A stretch of 33,269 bases of DNA. Source: an uncultured Prevotellaceae bacterium. GTDB taxonomy: Bacteria > Bacteroidota > Bacteroidia > Bacteroidales > Bacteroidaceae. The stretch spans positions 1-33,269 of the forward strand of contig CADBBP010000023.1 of the NCBI GenBank assembly GCA_902792855.1. The letters are read 5' to 3'. Below, piece after piece: positions 27,538 to 33,269 of the stretch. A model generated the notes under the pieces. The model saw only the letters and a program-made list of their open reading frames with translations. It ran no database searches and was not told the origin of the DNA. Every line of letters starts with the position of its first letter. Position 1 is the first letter of the stretch. A program made the position numbers and the translations under genes.

Positions 27538-30500
27538 TTAGAGCGTTACGTTCAGACCGAACTGGAACTGACGGTTGGCGAATCCTCCTGTCTCGGGGTC
27601 ACCGTATTCCCAATCGTCGATGGTGAACACATTGTTGATGCCTGCTGTCACATGCACCCTCTGGACACCAATCTTGCTGGTCAACTCCACGGGGATGGTG
27701 TAGCCGAGCGTGATGTTGTCCAAACGGACGAAGCTGCGGTTATAGACCTTCTCAATACCTGTCACGCCAGAGGGACCTACAGCGTTCAGGCGACCGTAAT
27801 CGTTGGTCGGGTTGTCGGGCGTCCAGTATTTCTTCTTATACGTATTGCAAGTCTGTGTGAACATGGAGCCGGAGTTGTCGCCGTTCAGCCAGTAGCCGGC
27901 GCGGCTCTTATGCCCCATGTAACTGTACATCGAGAATGAGAAGGTGAAGTTCTTCAGGAACGTGAAGTCGTTGCGCATGCTCCAGTAGATGGGCGGCTGG
28001 GTGGTTCCCTGGTAGGTTCTGTCCTTGTCGTTATAGACGGGCACCCTCGTTCCGTCTTCGAGGATCTTGTCATCCTCAGTATAGACGTTTACAACTTTCG
28101 GGTCGCCCGGCTTCTGGTTCACCTTGGCAGCCTCTGCGGCCTCGTCCACCTGCCAGATGCCGTCGGTCTTCCAGTACCAAATCTCGCCGATGGGCTTGCC
28201 GATGAACCAACCATTGCTGGTGTCGTCCAATTCCTTGCCATCCTCATCGTACTCATAGTAGAGGTGTTTGATTTTGTTCTTGTTATAGGAGAAGCCCAAC
28301 GCGGTGGTCCACCTGAAGTTCTCCATGTCGATGTTGCGGGTGTTGAGCGCAATCTCGAAACCGGTGTTTGTCACCTCACCGAGGTTGGTGGTGATGTTGC
28401 TGAAACCGGTGAAGTTGGGCAAGCGCTGGCTCATGATCATGTCGTGTGTGCGCTTGTGGTAGATGTCAATGTTACCAGAAATGCGACGCTTGAGAAGAGA
28501 GAAGTCAACACCGAAGTTCCAAGAGGAAGTCTTCTCCCACTCCAAGTTCGGGTTGCCCAGGCGGCTCACCTGAAGGGCATTGAGCACTTCCTGTGTGGTG
28601 CTTCCATACTTATAGTATGCATAGAGGCCGCCATTGGCCAGGTTGGACAGTGCCAGGTAGGTGTCGTTCAGCGAGCGGTTACCATTGGTACCGTAGCTGA
28701 CGCGCAGCTTGGCCATGTCGAGCCAGTTCCAGTTTTGTGCGAACTTCTCCTCCGAGAGCACCCAGCTTGCACCCAGCGACCAGAAGTTGGCCCAGGGGTT
28801 GTTCTGTCCGAAAGCGGAATAACCGTCGCGACGCACTGTCGCTGTCACCATGTAGCGGTCCATGAATCCGTAGAACAGTCGGCCCAGATAAGCAGCTGCG
28901 GTATAGTGGGTGTCATTGGTCTTGAATGAGCTCTGCTCTTTGTTGGCACCCTCAATATAGTGGAATCCCAGCACATCGGTAGGTGTGATGTTGCGGGCAT
29001 GGATTTCATCATACCAGTAACGGTTCTCCTCTGCCTCCTGAACAAGGGTGACGGTGAAGTGGTGCAAGTCGTTGAACGTGCGGTCCCAAGTCAGGGTGTT
29101 GTTCAAGTTCCAGTTGAAGGTCTTCGAGGTGTTGCGGTTGGAGCCACGGTCGGCCGCCTTGCTGTCGGGGAGCGATGCCGACATCCAGTAACGGTCGTAG
29201 AACCACTGGAAGCGCGGTGCGATATTAAACTGATAGGTGAAGCCGTAAGGCAGTGTCACCTTTGCATTGAAGATGGTGTTGAGCACTGTATAGCCCTTGT
29301 CCAAATCGATGTACTGCTGCTGGAAGTGATAGTTGTAGCCACCGTTGGTGGGGTTTCCTGTACGGGGGTACTGCACCTCATTGCCATCGGCATCGTAGCG
29401 TGAGGCATAGGGAGACTCGCGCAACTGGTTGTCATCCCAATAGTTGCTGCCCAGGGGCACCTTCTGCGAGACATCGCTACGGTCCTGGAAGTTTACGTTC
29501 GCACCCACTTCAAGCCAGTCGGTGATTTTGGCGTTCAACTTCATGTTGGCGCGGTAGGAGTAATAGTCATCACCCTGGATGGCTCCCTCGTTGTTCAGAT
29601 AGCCGAAGCCCAAGTAGTAGTTGATGCGGTCTGTAGCACCCGAGACGCTGGCGTTGTAGTCCTGGTTGAAGCCCGTGCGGAAGACGGCATCCTCCCAGTT
29701 GTAGGTCTTGCCAGCCAGGAAGTTCTCCATCACGAGGGCGGCGTCGGCATCGAAGCCCATGCGTCTTGCGTAAAGGCTGAGCATCGACTCGCCGGCTTGC
29801 GAGGTCTTCGGGCCGTTGCTTGCCCACTGGTCCTGTGAGATGCCATATCTTGAAAGATTGTTAAAGTTGTCATAGTAGCCCACGGGAATGCCACTGTCCT
29901 TGCCATAGTAGCCCCAAGTGCCATCGTCACGATAGCCGTAGGTCTGCGCCTTGTACCAGTCCTCACGATAGGTCATGTACTCGCTTGGGCTGAACACATC
30001 GCGATAGGCGGCCTTGGTATTGGCAGCGAGGTTTGCGCTCACATTGATGATGGGCTTTCCCTCCTTGCCTTTCTTCGTGGTGATGATGAGGACACCGCTG
30101 GCGGCCTTGGCACCATAGATGGCTGCCGACGAGGCATCCTTCAGCACATCAATCTGCTCGATATCATCGGGGTTGATTTCCGAGAGACTGCCAGCGAACT
30201 GCATGCCGTCCAAAATGATAAGCGGTGCGTTGTGTGAGCCGTCCGTGTAGAGAGAGTTCTGGCCACGCAGTTGTATGCTGGCGTTGGCCTGGGCATCGGA
30301 GCTGAAGCCGATTTGCAAGCCCGGAGTGCCGCGGAGCAGGTCCTGCACCGTTCCAGGGTTCTGGTCGGCAATCTTCTTGGGGTCGATTTGTACGACAGCA
30401 CCCGTGAGGTCCTTCTTGCGCATCGTGCCATAACCTACCACCACCACCGTTTGCAGGGTTTCAGCGTCTTCCTCCAGGACAACGTTCACTGTCTGCCCCG

Positions 30501-30819
30501 AATTGTAGGCTACTTCCTTGGTGGCGTAGCCAATGTAAGTGATGACAAGCGTACCCTGTGCCGGTACATCTTTTAACTCAAAGTTGCCGTCGAAGTCGGT
30601 TACAGTACCGACAGCGGCAGCATCTTTCACCTTCACAGTGGCACCGATGATCGGTTCACCGTTTTTGTCTGTTACCTGGCCTTTCACGACAGCGGTCTGC
30701 TGTATTTCCTGAACAGCCGGGTCTGCCATTGTCAGCGATGGGAATGCCATCATTCCTGCTGCCAACGCCATCGCGAAGCATAGCCTCTTGGATGGAAGAA
30801 TGAAATGAGCATGGTTCAT
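27538..30819 (-). CDS. SusC-family TonB-dependent outer-membrane transporter, second locus
   Basis: This 1093-residue protein imports oligosaccharides across the outer membrane, powered by TonB. It has a signal peptide (about 1-32), a carboxypeptidase-regulatory-like domain (about 46-115), the conserved VVVVGYGTMRKKDLTGAV (about 127-144), a complete TonB plug (NAPLIILDG, INPDDIEQIDVLKDASSAAIYG, VLIITTKKG) and a long beta-barrel ending in a hydrophobic FGLNVTL. It is intact and gives an internal reference for the damaged susC at 4902-7762. It heads a unit with SusD and probably GH105, and is divergent from the sensor gene, which is the expected regulator. Confidence 0.95.
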   Translation of the reverse strand: MNHAHFILPSKRLCFAMALAAGMMAFPSLTMADPAVQEIQQTAVVKGQVTDKNGEPIIGATVKVKDAAAVGTVTDFDGNFELKDVPAQGTLVITYIGYATKEVAYNSGQTVNVVLEEDAETLQTVVVVGYGTMRKKDLTGAVVQIDPKKIADQNPGTVQDLLRGTPGLQIGFSSDAQANASIQLRGQNSLYTDGSHNAPLIILDGMQFAGSLSEINPDDIEQIDVLKDASSAAIYGAKAASGVLIITTKKGKEGKPIINVSANLAANTKAAYRDVFSPSEYMTYREDWYKAQTYGYRDDGTWGYYGKDSGIPVGYYDNFNNLSRYGISQDQWASNGPKTSQAGESMLSLYARRMGFDADAALVMENFLAGKTYNWEDAVFRTGFNQDYNASVSGATDRINYYLGFGYLNNEGAIQGDDYYSYRANMKLNAKITDWLEVGANVNFQDRSDVSQKVPLGSNYWDDNQLRESPYASRYDADGNEVQYPRTGNPTNGGYNYHFQQQYIDLDKGYTVLNTIFNAKVTLPYGFTYQFNIAPRFQWFYDRYWMSASLPDSKAADRGSNRNTSKTFNWNLNNTLTWDRTFNDLHHFTVTLVQEAEENRYWYDEIHARNITPTDVLGFHYIEGANKEQSSFKTNDTHYTAAAYLGRLFYGFMDRYMVTATVRRDGYSAFGQNNPWANFWSLGASWVLSEEKFAQNWNWLDMAKLRVSYGTNGNRSLNDTYLALSNLANGGLYAYYKYGSTTQEVLNALQVSRLGNPNLEWEKTSSWNFGVDFSLLKRRISGNIDIYHKRTHDMIMSQRLPNFTGFSNITTNLGEVTNTGFEIALNTRNIDMENFRWTTALGFSYNKNKIKHLYYEYDEDGKELDDTSNGWFIGKPIGEIWYWKTDGIWQVDEAAEAAKVNQKPGDPKVVNVYTEDDKILEDGTRVPVYNDKDRTYQGTTQPPIYWSMRNDFTFLKNFTFSFSMYSYMGHKSRAGYWLNGDNSGSMFTQTCNTYKKKYWTPDNPTNDYGRLNAVGPSGVTGIEKVYNRSFVRLDNITLGYTIPVELTSKIGVQRVHVTAGINNVFTIDDWEYGDPETGGFANRQFQFGLNVTL

Positions 30820-30890
30820 TTGATACGGTTTTTAATGAAATGATTTATGGTTATTGATAGTTTCATGTAAGCGATTGCGGAATTTGATTG

Positions 30891-30898
30891 CAAAGATA
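30891..30898 (-). promoter_or_regulatory. -7 box of the second SusC-SusD operon
   Basis: On the minus strand TATCTTTG followed by C matches the Bacteroidetes -7 element, about 70 nt upstream of the SusC start. No TTG occurs 19-21 nt upstream, which is common for promoters that need an activator. Confidence 0.55.
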
Positions 30899-31060
30899 GG
30901 CAAACAGCGTAGAATCGACCTCCCCTTATCGTGATTTTAGGGGAACAAATCATTATTTTTGAGATAATGCGCCCTCTCTATGAGCACTTTACCCCACATC
31001 ATCAGGAAAAATGCCATTTTCCGCCCAACAAATAGAAAAATAGATTTTTTCCATGCCATG

Positions 31061-31091
31061 GTTGCCAATCAGATTATTTTTTGTATTTTTG
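31061..31091 (+). promoter_or_regulatory. Promoter of the hybrid sensor gene
   Basis: GTTG (31061-31064), a 19-nt spacer and TATTTTTG (31084-31091) fit the consensus, 31 nt before the ATG at 31123. Confidence 0.6.
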
Positions 31092-31122
31092 CAACATGGA
31101 AGTGCTAACAACCTATTGACAC

Positions 31123-33269
31123 ATGACACGAAAACTACTTTTGCCATTCCTTTTTGCTGTCACCCAAGTGTTGGCAGCACAACATATACCACTCAGGATC
31201 ATGTCGCAGACCCCCGTTCAGGGTACTGAGGATGCCCGCTGCCTGATGCTCGACCACTATGGGTTGATGTGGATAGGAACAGACCAGGGACTTCATTCTT
31301 TCGACGGCTACCGTTTCAAGTCTTATCGGAGCAATGCCTATTCGCCGGGCATCCTTCCCAACAATTATGTCCGTTGCTTGACAGAAGACAAGGAAAACAA
31401 CCTATGGACAGGAACTCGCGACGGTCTGGCACGCTTCGACAGGAAGCACGGACGGTTCAAGACCTACCATCTCCATGGAGACCAAGCTCGCTCCATCAAC
31501 GTACTTTTCACTTCTGCCGATGGAACAGTCTGGGCTGGAACGGACGCCGGTGCTTCCCGTTATGATGCCGAAAAAGATGCCTTTGTCAATATGAGCATGC
31601 CCGACGGTGTGCACTCGTTTGCCGAGGATGCCAAGGGCAATCTGTATTTGGGTACCTGGGAGGGCGGTCTGTTCCGGTTGGACAAGAAAAGCGGCAAGAT
31701 GGTGAGCTATCCCCGACTGAGCGAGCGCAACACCGCCTCGTCGCTCTTGATGGACAGCAGGGGGCGCCTCTGGATAGGCACTTGGGAGAATGGCATCGTG
31801 TGCCTGGAGCATCCCGAGAACGAGCATGCCCCTGGCGCCCACCGTATCAACGAGGGGCGTCGTGACTTCCGCACCTTCCACCAGTTGGTGGAGGACCCCG
31901 TCAGCCACTCCGTGTGGGGCTGCTGCATAGAAGGACTGACCCGCGTGGGGCTCGACAACCTGACGGAGGTGGAGAACTACGCCGAACTTAATTTCTGCTA
32001 TGACATGCTGACCGATGGGAAAGGAAACCTGTGGACCATCACACGCAACCAGGGCATCGTGCACCTTAGCACGAAGCCATCTCCTTTCCGTTTCTGCTCT
32101 CTCAACCCTGCGGGCAGGGAGTTGCCAGTGAACCGCATTCAGAGTGTCTTTACTTCCGACGGCCGATGGTTCTGGTTGGGTCTTCCCGACGGCCGATGGT
32201 TCTGGTTGGGTCTTCAGCCGTATGGCCTGGCCCACTACGACCGTTTGGAGAACAAGGTGACCTACAACAGCCAGATTCCCGGGTTCAGCCGGATGGCGGA
32301 CATTATCCCCATTCACGTCCAGACCATTTTTGCCGTATTGGACAAAGGCGACGGAGAACTCTGGTTTGGCAGTTCGCATGGCATCATCACCTGGAAAGAA
32401 GGAAAGCAGGCACAAATCCTTGACCATCACAATACGCCATACATCAGGGAAGGCAGCGTGAAAGACTTCTTCCGCCAGCGTGACGGTACGATATGGATAG
32501 CCCAGAACGATGGCATGTCAGTGGTTTTCCCCGACGGGAAGGGTCGGTTGCTCAAGATGAGCGAGGCAGGCCGGGATTTCAGCAACTGCGAAGTGCAAAC
32601 CATCCGGGAGGACCATCAACACCGGCTCTGGATAGCCACTGAGAATGCCGGCATCCTCCGCGTCAGCGGTGACGTGCGCCAGCCTCAGTCGCTGCGCTTC
32701 CACCAATACGCCCCCTCCAACGGCAACTATCCGCTGGAAGATGCCCTGGCCTGCTATGAGGACGCGGAGCACCGGCTGTGGGCCATCGCCAACAGTGGCG
32801 GCCTATTCCTCTACAATAAGGAGAATGACGCCTTTGAACCTGTCAATCACCGCTTCCACATCAACTTGAACAGCATCTATTCCATCGACGGCGACAGCAA
32901 GGGATGGTTGTGGCTCTCCACCGACAAGGGGCTGCTGCGGCTGAAGGGCGACCAAAAGAACAATGCAGTGACCTATTATGGTGTGGAGGATGGTCTTGAG
33001 GCGCCCCACTTCTCTCCCCACGGCTCATTTCGCCATGGCAAGGAACTCTTCTACGGCAATGTGAGCGGCTTCTTTTCCTTTGAGCCCTGCCAGATAGAGC
33101 AGTACCAGCAGGTGGGGGCCGCACCACTGATTGTTTCAGACTTGATCATCGACGACGTGCCATACGACTGGCTCGACTCCACATTCCAACGAAAGATATC
33201 CACTTGTCAGCCTTTCTATACAAAAGAAATCACCATACCATCGAGGGTCGATAAATTCTCCGTCGGCTT
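31123..33269 (+). CDS. Hybrid two-component system sensor, periplasmic propeller part (3' end beyond window)
   Basis: The frame is open from the ATG at 31123 to the window edge (715 codons). After a signal peptide (about 1-19, ending LAAQ) the sequence shows repeated two-component-regulator propeller blades, each with a phrase like D-x-x-G-x-(L/M)-W-(I/A)-G-T-x-x-G-(L/A): LMWIGTDQGLHSFD, LWTGTRDGLARFD, VWAGTDAGASRYD, LWIGTWENGIVCL and LWLSTDKGLLRL. The visible end (ITIPSRVDKFSVG) is the start of the Y_Y_Y domain. Established knowledge of this family predicts a membrane helix, histidine kinase, receiver and AraC-type DNA-binding domain further right. It probably senses an oligosaccharide and activates the divergent SusC-SusD-GH105 unit. 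A 10-residue exact duplication lies at about residues 346-365. Confidence 0.9.
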   Translation, partial: MTRKLLLPFLFAVTQVLAAQHIPLRIMSQTPVQGTEDARCLMLDHYGLMWIGTDQGLHSFDGYRFKSYRSNAYSPGILPNNYVRCLTEDKENNLWTGTRDGLARFDRKHGRFKTYHLHGDQARSINVLFTSADGTVWAGTDAGASRYDAEKDAFVNMSMPDGVHSFAEDAKGNLYLGTWEGGLFRLDKKSGKMVSYPRLSERNTASSLLMDSRGRLWIGTWENGIVCLEHPENEHAPGAHRINEGRRDFRTFHQLVEDPVSHSVWGCCIEGLTRVGLDNLTEVENYAELNFCYDMLTDGKGNLWTITRNQGIVHLSTKPSPFRFCSLNPAGRELPVNRIQSVFTSDGRWFWLGLPDGRWFWLGLQPYGLAHYDRLENKVTYNSQIPGFSRMADIIPIHVQTIFAVLDKGDGELWFGSSHGIITWKEGKQAQILDHHNTPYIREGSVKDFFRQRDGTIWIAQNDGMSVVFPDGKGRLLKMSEAGRDFSNCEVQTIREDHQHRLWIATENAGILRVSGDVRQPQSLRFHQYAPSNGNYPLEDALACYEDAEHRLWAIANSGGLFLYNKENDAFEPVNHRFHINLNSIYSIDGDSKGWLWLSTDKGLLRLKGDQKNNAVTYYGVEDGLEAPHFSPHGSFRHGKELFYGNVSGFFSFEPCQIEQYQQVGAAPLIVSDLIIDDVPYDWLDSTFQRKISTCQPFYTKEITIPSRVDKFSVG
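32156..32215 (+). repeat. Exact 30-bp tandem duplication inside the sensor gene
   Basis: Units 32156-32185 and 32186-32215 are identical and adjacent. They keep the frame and repeat DGRWFWLGL within one propeller blade. Confidence 0.95.

Larger units (their letters stand above)
30820..31122. other. Divergent regulatory region between SusC and sensor genes
   Basis: This 303-bp AT-rich gap holds no gene. It carries outward promoters for SusC (box at 30891-30898) and the sensor (31061-31091). Between them lies about 160 bp with A/T runs, where a regulator could bind. I saw no clear palindrome or direct repeat in it. Confidence 0.6.

Noticed and set aside
31402-32430. 342-codon frame antisense to the sensor
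   Set aside because: The opposite strand carries a continuous propeller sensor. The antisense product is low in structure and simply mirrors the 30-bp duplication.

Overview
The window looks like chromosome from a Bacteroidales member, most likely Prevotellaceae (a Prevotella/Segatella-type gut or rumen organism). The grounds are two SusC/SusD pairs, lipoprotein signal peptides on the cell-surface glycan proteins, a SusR-type and a hybrid-two-component-type sensor-regulator, and promoters of the Bacteroidetes form TTTG-N19..22-TAnnTTTG. The genus is an inference, because no rRNA or marker gene lies in the window. I saw no tRNA, rRNA, CRISPR array, transposase or phage gene.

Positions 1-11735 hold a starch/maltodextrin utilisation (sus-like) locus. 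A SusR-type membrane regulator (10092-11735, +) is divergent from an operon on the minus strand. The operon runs: GH97 alpha-glucosidase (SusB type), SusC porin, SusD, a SusE-position lipoprotein with four starch-binding repeats, and a GH13 alpha-amylase lipoprotein cut by the window edge. The expected scheme is surface binding and cleavage (GH13, SusD, SusE-like), import through SusC, and periplasmic trimming by GH97. In this copy susC is broken: about 85 nt coding for the core of the TonB plug are missing at about 7220, and the frame shifts.

Positions 11749-16368 (minus) hold an M16 zinc peptidase followed by two small envelope-type genes: an unrecognised exported protein and a DUF4421-like protein. 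Positions 16531-20604 hold two hemicellulose/pectin side-chain enzymes, a GH51 arabinofuranosidase (+) and a GH43 enzyme (-), which converge. A second M16 peptidase follows (21116-23932, +). The convergent gap after it holds a 178-bp element with perfect 27-bp terminal inverted repeats. The last 35 nt of the peptidase's coding region are duplicated on the far side of this element.

Positions 24211-33269 hold a second polysaccharide utilisation locus: SusC, SusD and a GH105/GH88 unsaturated uronyl hydrolase on the minus strand, divergent from a hybrid two-component sensor (+) cut by the right edge. The GH105 points to an acidic glycan cleaved by a lyase, such as a pectin or rhamnogalacturonan. 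The nearby GH43 and GH51 would fit removal of arabinose side chains, but that link is inference. The sensor gene carries an exact in-frame 30-bp tandem duplication.

I found no convincing undescribed multi-gene system. The best leads are the susC lesion, the inverted-repeat element with its duplicated gene tail, the sensor duplication, and a palindrome in the susR/susB intergenic region.
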